Shown in pieces: positions 1 to 7,145 of a stretch of 63,881 bases of DNA. The notes below the pieces were generated by a model, which saw only the letters and a program-made list of their open reading frames with translations, was not told where the DNA came from and made no database searches. The DNA lies in contig JABURP010000025.1 of assembly GCA_014762645.1 (NCBI GenBank), positions 1 to 63,881 of the forward strand. The letters run 5' to 3'. Source of the DNA: Crocinitomicaceae bacterium. Its GTDB lineage: Bacteria; Bacteroidota; Bacteroidia; Flavobacteriales_D; Crocinitomicaceae. The position numbers and the translations under genes are program-made. The stretch's first letter is position 1, and the number at the start of each line of letters is the position of its first letter.

Positions 1-72
1 TCAGTTGGTTAGAGTCCCGCACCTGCGGGATTAATCAGAGGGTCATTGGTTCGAGTCCAAGATGAGGAGCCA
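1..72 (+). tRNA. tRNA-Asn-like sequence, 5' end cut by window, disrupted anticodon arm
   Basis: From 31 onward this looks like a bacterial tRNA-Asn: half of the anticodon loop (TTAA), stem strand TCAGA, variable loop GGGTC, T arm with TTCGAGT loop, acceptor strand ATGAGGA, discriminator G and encoded CCA. Bases 1-14 match a tRNA D arm. Bases 15-30, where the 5' anticodon stem and the G of the GTT anticodon should lie, form a perfect palindrome (7-bp arms, 2-nt loop). That leaves no 7-nt anticodon loop and adds about 6 nt. A45 and G61 also mismatch in the T stem. It may be a pseudogene, a chimera made at an integration site, or a sequence error. The isotype is inferred from the 3' half only. 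Confidence 0.55.
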
Positions 73-78
73 GTAAAC

Positions 79-119
79 AAAAGGGTTTTAGACTTCATTG
101 ATCTAAGATCCTTTTTTTA
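79..119 (+). terminator. Intrinsic terminator after the tRNA-like sequence
   Basis: Bases 79-92 pair with 102-115 along 14 positions, including two G-U pairs, around a 9-nt loop. A run of T follows to 118. This is a standard rho-independent terminator 6 nt after the CCA end, which suggests the tRNA-like locus is or was transcribed. Confidence 0.8.
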
Positions 120-148
120 TTAGCATTTAAATGGTTGTTTTAGCTATT

Positions 149-205
149 AATAAAGTACAATTGGCTTTATTCCTTTTATAAGAAATAAAGTACATTAGCT
201 TTATT
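149..205. repeat. Two near-identical inverted repeats upstream of the nuclease-ATPase gene
   Basis: Copy 1 (149-171) and copy 2 (184-205) each have arms AATAAAG and CTTTATT. They share AATAAAGTACA at the left, and their starts are 35 bp apart. They could be paired operator sites for the gene at 230. Alternatively, copy 2, followed by the spacer CACAA and GTTATGC, could be the inner arm of an attC-like site that ends at 217. The sequence does not decide between these. Confidence 0.6.
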
Positions 206-210
206 CACAA

Positions 211-219
211 GTTATGCAG
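211..219 (+). other. Putative gene-cassette left boundary (R'-like box GTTATGC)
   Basis: GTTATGCAG here is the exact reverse complement of CTGCATAAC at 2694-2702, at the end of the following gene. In integrons the first bases of a cassette come from its own attC R' box and so are complementary to the R'' box near its 3' end, which is what is seen. The box fits the GTTRRRY consensus at 6 of 7 positions. It is preceded by CACAA, similar to the CAAAC spacers before the other two boxes. Confidence 0.5.
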
Positions 220-229
220 CATTGAAAAT

Positions 230-2701
230 ATGACCGAATACGACAAATCCTACGAGAAACTTATTGAATTTGAGAAAAAGTATCTTGATTTCAAGAAAGA
301 GGACTTATCAGAATCAGACACTAGAAGTAAAATTCTTGATCACATTTTAATTGAAGTTCTGGGATGGTCAGAATATAATATTGAACGTGAAGGCTGGGTG
401 CGTGTAGGTTTCTTTGATTATGAATTGAAAACTGCCGCATTCCAATTTGTCGTAGAAGCAAAAAAAAACTTTGTTGAATTCAAACTGCCTTCTAAAGGAA
501 ATGAAGTTAAAATCGGAACCATCTACGAAGGCAATAAAGAAGTAATCAACCAAGTCAGAGAATACATTTTCGAAAGGGGGATTGGATTTGGTGTAATTAC
601 TAACGGCACTCAATACATTATCGGTCAATTTTCGAATACTCAAGGAGTAGATTGGAAGGATCAAAAATGTATATTTTTCAAAGACTTTGACGACATTAAA
701 AAGAATTTTGATAAGTTCTACGAATTATTATCCTTTGAAGCAATAGGCAAGTACGGTAAAATAAAGATTACCAAAACTTCAAATGTCGGAAAAACCATTG
801 TCAAAGATTTTCCTTTGAAAAGGAAGAATCACGAATTGGTAAGAAATAAAATCAGTCAACACCTTATACCAATTATTAATCAAGTTTTTGAAGAGATTTA
901 TAATACGGAGTCGTTAGAAGGAAAGAAAATATTAGAACTCTGTTATGTGCAGAACAAAGACGTTAAAAAATATAATTCTGAATTGGGTTCAATTTTCGCA
1001 GATGATCCCCCAACTTTCGATTCAAGAATTTTACCAGTTCAAAATACGGAAAGCACCCAAAAACAACTCAAAGAACAAGTATTTGGTGACGTTGGCAACC
1101 TCCCTGACCCTATTATATTAATTGGAACTGCGGGCGCAGGTAAAACCACATTCATCAAATATTTTTCAGAGGTTTTATTATCTAAAAAAAACAAAAAAAA
1201 TCGTCCTCTAGTTTACTTGGATTTTAGATTATTTACCGGTCAATTAATAAAGGATACAAAACATATATATTCTAAAATTATTGAACAACTCGAGGACCAA
1301 TACCCAGATCTAAACTTGACAAAATATAATGTACTTAAGAATGCTTACAAACTGGATATTGAAAAAAAACTTGAAGGAACATGGTCTCGTCTAGCAGATA
1401 AACCAGAAGAGTTGGAGACCAAAATTGCTGAATTTATTGAGAACAACCAGAAAGATCCAATAGTCCATCTCAAGAAGATAAGTGATTACCTGCTACGTTG
1501 GTGTTCGAAGAGAATCTGCGTTTTATTTGATAATGCGGATCAATTAAACGAATCTGATCAGAAAGAAGTTTTTCTTCTAGGTAACAGTATCAACCGAGAT
1601 TTAAATTCAATGGTTATTATTTCATTGCGTGAAGGGTATTTTTATAAATGGAAAAACAAACCTCCATTTAACGCATATCAATCCATAGTTTATCACATAA
1701 CAGCTCCTCCATACAAAGAAGTTCTTAAAAAGAGAATTAATTATGTTACTACTCAATTTGAGTTCAAAGAAATAGACCTAGCAACTGCAAATAAGCAGGT
1801 TGTTTTCCAAAAAGGAAGTCTTGAGCACCTATTTAAAACACTGTATGACACCTTGTTCAATAATAAAAATTCTGACGTTTTGGAATTCCTAGAAGAAACA
1901 TCTTACCCGAACACAAGACAGGGACTAGAGAATTTTAAAAGCTTTCTTTTGTCAGGTCATTCAAAAATCACTGAATACATGTCTTTCGACTATGGCGTTG
2001 GAGGTGATGGTATTCCCATTTGGGAGTTTTTTAAATCAATTGCTCTTGATTCACATTATTATTATGAAACAAGCAGAAGTAAGATTATCAACCTATTCTA
2101 CCCGAGTACATCAAATAAAAATCACTTTACAAAATATCGTCTTCTGAATTATCTATTTACCAAGTTGAAAGCTTCTTCAAAAAGAAAAGAGTACTTCTTA
2201 GTTTCAGATATTACCAATGAATTCATAAAAGCTGGTTATACAATTGATGTGATTGAAGAAGAGTTACAAGTACTTTTTGAATCAAAATTGATATCTACTT
2301 CTGAATATACTGAAGATGTTGAAGAAGAATCTGAAATTGAATCGACTTCAATGATTTCAATTACTTCTGTTGGGGTCTATTATATTCAGAGTCTTATTGG
2401 ACGATTCCACTATTTGGATTTAGTTCTTATGGACACCCCTATTTATGACGAGAAATTCTTCACAGAAATTTCGGAGGAATTTCCAGACTCTGATGAATAT
2501 GGTAATAGAAACCTAGAAGCTAGAAAAAATACTGTAATTAAGTTTCTCGAGTATTTGGAATCCCAAGAAAGACAAGACAAAAAATTTGCCGTCAACTTTG
2601 AAGACAAATCCATAATGTTTGATGCTGTTTCTACAATTAACAAGACTGTAAATAAGGATATCGGTCGAATTGATAAAGTAATTAAAAGAACGACTGCATA
2701 A
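230..2701 (+). CDS. PD-(D/E)XK nuclease fused to a P-loop ATPase, candidate anti-phage protein
   Basis: An 823-residue protein, predicted cytoplasmic (no signal peptide or membrane segment). Residues about 30-130 resemble the N-terminal nuclease domain of type I restriction R subunits, with D63 in FDYEL, then E76 and K78 in VVEAKK, a D-x(12)-E-x-K layout. A P-loop ATPase follows, with Walker A GTAGAGKT at 299-306 and a Walker B-like strand VLFDNAD ending in D434 to D437. The C-terminal third looks helical and winged-helix-like (inference). A nuclease followed by a STAND or AAA-like ATPase is a layout typical of phage-defence proteins, but the protein is shorter than Avs proteins and I cannot name a family. 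There is no methylase or other partner. Paired inverted repeats lie just upstream. The stop codon falls inside the attC-like R'' box, so the gene looks like cassette cargo. Confidence 0.8.
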   Translation: MTEYDKSYEKLIEFEKKYLDFKKEDLSESDTRSKILDHILIEVLGWSEYNIEREGWVRVGFFDYELKTAAFQFVVEAKKNFVEFKLPSKGNEVKIGTIYEGNKEVINQVREYIFERGIGFGVITNGTQYIIGQFSNTQGVDWKDQKCIFFKDFDDIKKNFDKFYELLSFEAIGKYGKIKITKTSNVGKTIVKDFPLKRKNHELVRNKISQHLIPIINQVFEEIYNTESLEGKKILELCYVQNKDVKKYNSELGSIFADDPPTFDSRILPVQNTESTQKQLKEQVFGDVGNLPDPIILIGTAGAGKTTFIKYFSEVLLSKKNKKNRPLVYLDFRLFTGQLIKDTKHIYSKIIEQLEDQYPDLNLTKYNVLKNAYKLDIEKKLEGTWSRLADKPEELETKIAEFIENNQKDPIVHLKKISDYLLRWCSKRICVLFDNADQLNESDQKEVFLLGNSINRDLNSMVIISLREGYFYKWKNKPPFNAYQSIVYHITAPPYKEVLKKRINYVTTQFEFKEIDLATANKQVVFQKGSLEHLFKTLYDTLFNNKNSDVLEFLEETSYPNTRQGLENFKSFLLSGHSKITEYMSFDYGVGGDGIPIWEFFKSIALDSHYYYETSRSKIINLFYPSTSNKNHFTKYRLLNYLFTKLKASSKRKEYFLVSDITNEFIKAGYTIDVIEEELQVLFESKLISTSEYTEDVEEESEIESTSMISITSVGVYYIQSLIGRFHYLDLVLMDTPIYDEKFFTEISEEFPDSDEYGNRNLEARKNTVIKFLEYLESQERQDKKFAVNFEDKSIMFDAVSTINKTVNKDIGRIDKVIKRTTA

Positions 2702-2771
2702 CATAATAAGTAAAATTCACTGCTTGCGCAGCTCGGCATCAATGCCTAATTTTACTCAAACGTTGTGAATC
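2694..2771 (+). other. attC-like recombination site 1
   Basis: Layout in order: R''-like GCATAAC (2696-2702), 6-nt spacer, arm AGTAAAATT (2709-2717), 30-nt centre, exact complementary arm AATTTTACT (2748-2756), 5-nt spacer CAAAC, and R'-like GTTGTGA (2762-2768). CATAAC can pair with GTTGTG using one wobble pair, and the two spacers do not pair. This matches the R''-L''-L'-R' plan of integron attC sites. The boxes deviate from RYYYAAC and GTTRRRY at one or two positions. Confidence 0.55.
2750..2764 (+). repeat. 15-bp repeat, copy 1 (TTTTACTCAAACGTT)
   Basis: Identical to 4079-4093. It covers most of the L' arm, the spacer and the start of the R' box of attC-like site 1. Confidence 0.85.
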
Positions 2772-2779
2772 ATTGCAAA

Positions 2780-3388
2780 ATGCCCAAATTTAAATTTGCA
2801 TTAATAGGACTAATTTTTCTATCATGTGAGAGTTCAGATGAAAAGGAAAGTCCTATTTCACAACCAAAAATAGATTCGACAACTGATAATATTGAAGTGG
2901 TCGATTCTTCAACCGGACACATTTCACCAAGTGAGGTATATGAGAATGATACTTTATTTGAAAAGTATGATTCTAAGTATTCATTTGAAGATTTTGAATG
3001 CAAAGTATATGACGGAAAATTAGCCACTCCAATATTTGAAAACAATCCTTATGCAGAAGACCCAGAATATGTTTCCTTTATACGCAAGGGTTGTGAAGAA
3101 AACGGAATCAATTATGCAGGAAAATACACCGTAATCCATAAAGCTTGCGGAGCATTTTGTGAACACATTTTTATCGTGAATCGAGAAGATGGAACCATTT
3201 TCACAGGAGAATTTGAACCTAATAACGGAGGAAGATATGGTTATGATTATCGAGCTAATAGCCAATTAATAATTGCTAACTCTGAAATGTTTCCTGATCC
3301 AAGCCATGAGTACATTCTCAGATTTCCACCCAATACGCTTCCCGAATTTTATGTGCTAAAAGCAAATGACTTTGATCAATTGGAGTGA
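2780..3388 (+). CDS. Small lipoprotein, unknown function
   Basis: About 202 residues from ATG 2780; a GTG at 2765 would add five residues with no membrane character. The N-terminus is MPKFKF, a hydrophobic stretch and the lipobox-like FLSC, so a lipoprotein is predicted, followed by a Ser/Glu/Asp-rich linker to about residue 65. The rest looks like one compact domain with several Cys (CGAFC near residue 125) and conserved-looking GKYTVIHKACG and GGRYGYDYR stretches. I do not recognise the family. It fills the second putative cassette, between GTTGTGAA (2762-2769) and its inverted match at 3396-3403, and it is AT-rich like its neighbours. Confidence 0.75.
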   Translation: MPKFKFALIGLIFLSCESSDEKESPISQPKIDSTTDNIEVVDSSTGHISPSEVYENDTLFEKYDSKYSFEDFECKVYDGKLATPIFENNPYAEDPEYVSFIRKGCEENGINYAGKYTVIHKACGAFCEHIFIVNREDGTIFTGEFEPNNGGRYGYDYRANSQLIIANSEMFPDPSHEYILRFPPNTLPEFYVLKANDFDQLE

Positions 3389-3395
3389 AAAACGG

Positions 3396-3573
3396 TTCAC
3401 AACACAATAGCTAAAGCTAAGCGTCCACCCTTTGTCCGCGCGCGTTTCGCCCAGTACGTGTCCATAGTCCGGGCGGCCATCACGGTCGGACAGCCAAAGT
3501 CCGGGATTTTTTGCCCGCACACTTCGCACGCAATAAATGGCTATTTTTATTTAAACCTTAGGCGCTATTGGAT
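3396..3573 (+). other. attC-like site 2: long GC-rich inverted-repeat structure
   Basis: Begins with TTCACAAC (3396-3403), the reverse complement of GTTGTGAA at 2762-2769. The arms CAATAGC (3405-3411) and CTAAG (3417-3421) are answered by CTTAG (3557-3561) and GCTATTG (3564-3570). The interior, about 3421-3530, is far richer in GC than the surroundings and contains further short complementary pieces such as GTCCGG and CCGGAC. It ends in ATTGGAT (3567-3573), one base off GTTGGAT, a perfect R' consensus. A long structured centre is typical of large attC sites. Open frames through it look non-coding. Confidence 0.45.
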
Positions 3574-4078
3574 GTCAACTATTTTCATATCTATAATAAT
3601 TTCTGTCGCTTTTATCTATGCTCTTTATCGGGACAACAAGCAAACGAAGATTTTGGTAGGAGGAATGCTGACTGGAATTATTGTAATGTGGTTAGGCATG
3701 GACCTATTCTTAGACATTCAAAGTCTTAGGAAATCTGGCGTTTTAATTTGGTCGCTTTTAACAATTTCCCTAATAATCTATCAATTGATCAGACCAGATC
3801 TAGATTTTAATCGTAAAGTCTTCCTGATTTTACTTGGAATAGTAGGACTCTACCCTCCGCTAGTTAGAATTGTGCATTGGCCTATGACAGAGTTCATTTT
3901 TTTTGCAAATATTTTAATTGCCATATTCTTAGTTGTACAATTCACAAGAAAGAAAATTAAATTCCGATCAAAAGCTACTGCTATGCTTATTTTTAGCTCC
4001 TTCTGTTTATTCAATGCTACAATAAATATCTATAATATAGCACTTAATGTATGTGCTGCGCAAACAACAAATCACTAG
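3572..4078 (+). CDS. Small integral membrane protein, unknown function
   Basis: 168 residues from ATG 3572. A GTG start at 3458 would run back through the GC-rich attC-like structure and is rejected. About five hydrophobic segments are visible, starting MSTIFISIIISVAFIYALY, then near residues 27-47, 57-72, 82-98 and 105-125, with short charged loops between them, so an inner-membrane protein is predicted. No catalytic motif was seen and no family recognised. The ATG sits directly on the right arm of the upstream inverted repeat with no Shine-Dalgarno sequence. The last codons run toward the next attC-like half site, which suggests the C-terminus is set by the cassette end. Confidence 0.65.
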   Translation: MSTIFISIIISVAFIYALYRDNKQTKILVGGMLTGIIVMWLGMDLFLDIQSLRKSGVLIWSLLTISLIIYQLIRPDLDFNRKVFLILLGIVGLYPPLVRIVHWPMTEFIFFANILIAIFLVVQFTRKKIKFRSKATAMLIFSSFCLFNATINIYNIALNVCAAQTTNH

Positions 4079-4097
4079 TTTTACTCAAACGTTAACA
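4077..4097 (+). repeat. attC-like half site with 15-bp repeat copy 2
   Basis: TTTTACTCAAACGTT at 4079-4093 is identical to 2750-2764: arm AGTTTTACT, spacer CAAAC and box GTTAAC. I find no matching left arm upstream, so only the right half of a site is visible. GTTAA (4091-4095) has its complement TTAAC at 4625-4629, just after the next gene, as expected for a cassette beginning here. Confidence 0.55.
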
Positions 4098-4117
4098 TAA
4101 TTAATCCAAAACTTATA

Positions 4118-4609
4118 ATGATTGTTTCTGAAGGCTATACGTACGAGTATTTGATTCATGGTGTAATGACTGCTATTGGAGGAATAATATGTTCTTTCCT
4201 AATTCATCCAATTTTTCTGCTTGCGATACCAATTGGTATTATGATGTCTGCATCTAAAACAGGAATTGAAATTGACAGTTCCGCAAAACGAGTTCGGAAA
4301 TATGTTTCGTGGATCATTTTTAAAACCGGAAATTGGCATGACTTATCGAAAATAGTAAAAATTGAACTTAAATATAATAGTCAGCATACGAAACATGTAA
4401 GACCTATTTATTTAGCGAAATCGGATACCACTGCTAAGACATTTGACTTAACACTTATTGATGACGTTGGAACAGAAAGTATTTTAAATGAGTTCACTAA
4501 ACCGGGTTTAGCTTTTAAAACATTGGAGAACCTCAAAGGCGTTTCGAATTTTGAAATTGATAACCAAGTGGAAGGCATGCTGAAAAAACAACGATCTGCT
4601 AGACGCTAA
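4118..4609 (+). CDS. Membrane-anchored protein with a PH-like tail, unknown function
   Basis: 163 residues. A hydrophobic hairpin covers about residues 14-45 (two membrane segments). It is followed by a soluble domain in which GIEIDSSAKRVRKYVSWIIFK and later strands resemble the bacterial PH-like domain of small membrane proteins (weak inference from pattern only). The C-terminus is basic. It is the fourth gene of the accessory block and probably a cassette, since its flanks at 4091-4095 and 4625-4629 are complementary over 5 bp. No role can be assigned. Confidence 0.7.
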   Translation: MIVSEGYTYEYLIHGVMTAIGGIICSFLIHPIFLLAIPIGIMMSASKTGIEIDSSAKRVRKYVSWIIFKTGNWHDLSKIVKIELKYNSQHTKHVRPIYLAKSDTTAKTFDLTLIDDVGTESILNEFTKPGLAFKTLENLKGVSNFEIDNQVEGMLKKQRSARR

Positions 4610-4757
4610 TCATTAATTATCACATTAACCAAAGTTCACCTCCGCCACTCATCCCAGTTGCTTTGCTCAACAAAGTATAGAAACAACCACCACCATTTAT
4701 CCTCTTGACATTTAATTGGATTCCTTTGCGGATAATAATTTGAATTTCGTTTTGCGT

Positions 4758-4772
4758 AGATAAGCATTATCT
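4758..4772. promoter_or_regulatory. Short inverted repeat upstream of the 140-aa secreted protein
   Basis: AGATAA, 3-nt loop, TTATCT, ending 29 bp before the ATG at 4802. The rest of 4610-4801 holds no gene I can see; ATTAAC at 4624-4629 may be the last cassette-end box. Confidence 0.3.
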
Positions 4773-4801
4773 GATCCAAAAAAGAGTCATAGATTCAAAG
4801 C

Positions 4802-5224
4802 ATGATCAAGACACTTTTAATTTCAATTGCAATATTTATTTCATCACTTGTATTTTCTCAGGAAGGGGAGTATGTATTCAAAACAAAAAAAGATGCAGGG
4901 CCATCCGGACTTGTTTTAGTTCATAAACCTGAAAATGGAGCCTTCAGGTTTTATTTAGAGTTCTTTGTCGGAGAACCAAGTTATAATTCGAACGCGTTTT
5001 ATGGCAGATTGGAGGAAGTCAACGCTTCAACATTCAAATATGTAGGAATCCCGGAAATACTTTTTTTCTTCACTTCTGACTTTAAGGCGGTTGAGGTTAA
5101 AGGTGATATTCGTGGAAGTACAACTTATACCAAAATATCTTCTGTAAATCCGCAATGCTTCATAACTCGTACGGGTAAAAAAGTATTTTTTGAAACCACA
5201 TCACCAGAGGATGAATGGGAGTAG
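4802..5224 (+). CDS. Secreted 140-aa protein, unknown function
   Basis: A classical signal peptide (MIKTLLISIAIFISSLVFS, cleavage near residue 20) leads a short beta-rich domain. I do not recognise the family. There are no Cys pairs or catalytic motifs, and the C-terminus is acidic (SPEDEWE). It stands alone, convergent with the rluE gene 35 bp downstream. It is probably a periplasmic or surface protein. Confidence 0.7.
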   Translation: MIKTLLISIAIFISSLVFSQEGEYVFKTKKDAGPSGLVLVHKPENGAFRFYLEFFVGEPSYNSNAFYGRLEEVNASTFKYVGIPEILFFFTSDFKAVEVKGDIRGSTTYTKISSVNPQCFITRTGKKVFFETTSPEDEWE

Positions 5225-5259
5225 AGAGCCGATTTCACGCTAATTCTAACTCAACCACC

Positions 5260-5835
5260 TCACCCCACTAAATCATCCACCTCCCGCACTTCTCCAACAC
5301 CTAAATCACCCAATTCTATATCACCAATACGCACCCGAATTAACCGCAATACTGGAAAACCAATAGCCGCACACATTTTTCTCACCTGTCGGTACTTACC
5401 TTCATTAATAGTAATGGATGCCCAGCTCGTTGGCCCGTGGTGATCTCCTCGAATTCTTCGTGAGCGCTCTGAAAATCCTGGATCACCTATTATTTTAGTT
5501 TTTGCGGGAAGGGTTTGGTAAGTTTTACCGTTGATGCTGATCTCAATCCCCTCATGAAGTTGCTGCAGAGCTTCTTCGGTCACTATCCCATCTAACTGTA
5601 CATAATACTCCTTATCGTACTTTTTGCTCGTGATTTCATTACTGACTTTACCATCTGTTGTCAGCAATAATAAACCCTCTGATTTTTCATCCAACCGACC
5701 AATACTCATGGTGCCCTCCGCAAAGTCATACAATTCACCCAAAAAGCGGTGCTTTTTCTTTTTGCGTTGTGCGTTGGTAATAAACTGACTGAGAAAACCA
5801 TAAGGTTTGTACAGCATGTAATGATGATCACTCAT
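5260..5835 (-). CDS. rluE: 23S rRNA pseudouridine synthase, RluE type
   Basis: 191 residues starting at ATG 5835 (MSDHHYMLYKPYGF); the open frame extends upstream without sense. It carries the RsuA/RluB/RluE/RluF catalytic motif GRLDEKSEGLLLLT with the nucleophilic Asp, the typical YKPYG start and GKYRQVRKM near the end. There is no N-terminal S4 domain, as in RluE, which modifies a single uridine in domain V of 23S rRNA in E. coli. A TAATTTTG box on the minus strand (5854-5847) lies just upstream of the chosen start and supports it. Confidence 0.88.
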   Translation of the reverse strand: MSDHHYMLYKPYGFLSQFITNAQRKKKKHRFLGELYDFAEGTMSIGRLDEKSEGLLLLTTDGKVSNEITSKKYDKEYYVQLDGIVTEEALQQLHEGIEISINGKTYQTLPAKTKIIGDPGFSERSRRIRGDHHGPTSWASITINEGKYRQVRKMCAAIGFPVLRLIRVRIGDIELGDLGVGEVREVDDLVG

Positions 5836-5851
5836 AAGTCTGATGACAAAA

Positions 5852-6583
5852 TTACAAACGATTCTTAGAGTGGAGATAAAGTATAAGCACAAATAGAAAA
5901 CAGAGTAATAAGGCTCCTGCAATATAAATGAGATATGCTGCATATATCAAAAATGCTGTTGCAAATAAAGCACCAATGCAACCTTGATTTTGATCAATGG
6001 AATTACCTAGACTGTAGAATATTAATGCACTAACACCAGCCCAAAACGTGAAAATCCCAAGAATTATTGACAATATTTTGAGTTTTCGATTTTCTTCCTT
6101 TTGGTAATTGTCGTAGTTTGAAACTTCCTTGATGGAACCAAGGTGCTGTTTTTTAATAATTCTGTTCAAACTGTCTGCTGAAATGCGTTGCTCACGGTAA
6201 AAAATAGAATCTGCTCTTTTTAACTCCACCTCGTCAATCAAATAGTAATTCTCTTCTTTCATGTAAATGATGACCTGTTTTCTTGACGTATCCGGCCCTT
6301 TTGTTCTTCTGATATTACCAGCTGTTATAACACTGTTGACGGGATCCAGTGAGGGCGTTTCAACAATGTAGTAACCCTTTTCCGTCTTTAAATAAATAGG
6401 AGCGTCCGGTTCTCCTTTCTTCAACGTGTCTTCTGGAATTAAGTGCTTCTCCGGGCAATGGTTCTCCGTCGAGCTTACTTCCAGGGGCTTGAGATTGGTA
6501 TACTTTTGCTCGGTAAATTTCCCCTGTTTGCAGGATACCAGAACCAATAAAAGCAGCAATTGTATTACGCGTGGATAGGGCAT
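5852..6583 (-). CDS. Lipoprotein with two C-terminal membrane segments, unknown function
   Basis: About 243 residues from ATG 6583, which gives MPYPRVIQ, a Leu-rich core and lipobox LVSC; the longer frame from 6688 would bury this signal. The middle is soluble and charged. Two hydrophobic stretches near the C-terminus (about 172-196 and 207-240) follow a Lys/Glu-rich region. No family recognised. It lies between the YkgJ-like gene and rluE on the same strand, and its start is 77 bp downstream of the YkgJ-like stop. Confidence 0.65.
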   Translation of the reverse strand: MPYPRVIQLLLLLVLVSCKQGKFTEQKYTNLKPLEVSSTENHCPEKHLIPEDTLKKGEPDAPIYLKTEKGYYIVETPSLDPVNSVITAGNIRRTKGPDTSRKQVIIYMKEENYYLIDEVELKRADSIFYREQRISADSLNRIIKKQHLGSIKEVSNYDNYQKEENRKLKILSIILGIFTFWAGVSALIFYSLGNSIDQNQGCIGALFATAFLIYAAYLIYIAGALLLCFLFVLILYLHSKNRL

Positions 6584-6659
6584 ATCATAAGTTGGGGTGC
6601 AATCCCTATCACGTTCTAATCTGTTCTGAGGTTGGTAAAGAAGTTGTGAATCAGTCAGC

Positions 6660-7145
6660 TCACTGTACTTTTTCCTGGAGTCCCTCAAAAACCTTCACCA
6701 CAGCCGGACAAACACCAGTGTTTTTTACACTGAGGTCCAACACCTGGTAAAAGCGTTTTCTATTTGTGTGTGGATATTCCCTACATGCCAATGGACGGAC
6801 TTCATAAACAGAACAATAGTTGTCTGCACCTAAAAAAGGGCAGGGGGCAGCTCTGAAAACATACTCCCCGTCTTCATCCAGCTCCATGTGCTGGGCAATA
6901 AGTTCAGCAGGTTTAATCTTGAGAAACTTAGCCAACCGCTCTACATCCTTATTGTGCATGCCAGGACTGGTAGTTTTACAACAGTTAGCACAGGCCAGGC
7001 AGTCAATCTCTTCAAATACTTCTTCGTGTAAATCATGCACCAACGCATCAAGATGCTTCGGCTTAGATTTCTTCAGCCGATTCGCCAGCTTTTTGTTTTC
7101 AGATTTTTTAGAAAGTCCCTCTTGCAGGATTTTTTGAACATCCAT
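6660..7145 (-). CDS. YkgJ-family Cys-cluster protein (Zn/Fe chelating)
   Basis: 161 residues with the UPF0153/YkgJ signature: CLACANCCK near residue 49, then CPFLGADNYCSVYEVRPLACREYP near residue 100, a CxxCxxCC cluster plus C-x(7)-C-x(8)-C. Members are thought to bind zinc or an iron-sulfur cluster; their biochemical role is not firmly known. Its ATG overlaps the trpS stop (ATGA on the minus strand), so the two are translationally coupled. Confidence 0.85.
   Translation of the reverse strand: MDVQKILQEGLSKKSENKKLANRLKKSKPKHLDALVHDLHEEVFEEIDCLACANCCKTTSPGMHNKDVERLAKFLKIKPAELIAQHMELDEDGEYVFRAAPCPFLGADNYCSVYEVRPLACREYPHTNRKRFYQVLDLSVKNTGVCPAVVKVFEGLQEKVQ

Noticed and set aside
230-2701. Type I restriction R subunit
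   Set aside because: There is no helicase motor, and no HsdM or HsdS genes nearby; only the N-terminal nuclease-like domain is similar.
3458-3571. N-terminal extension of the 168-aa membrane protein from GTG 3458
   Set aside because: It would translate the GC-rich inverted-repeat structure; the ATG at 3572 starts a clean membrane helix.
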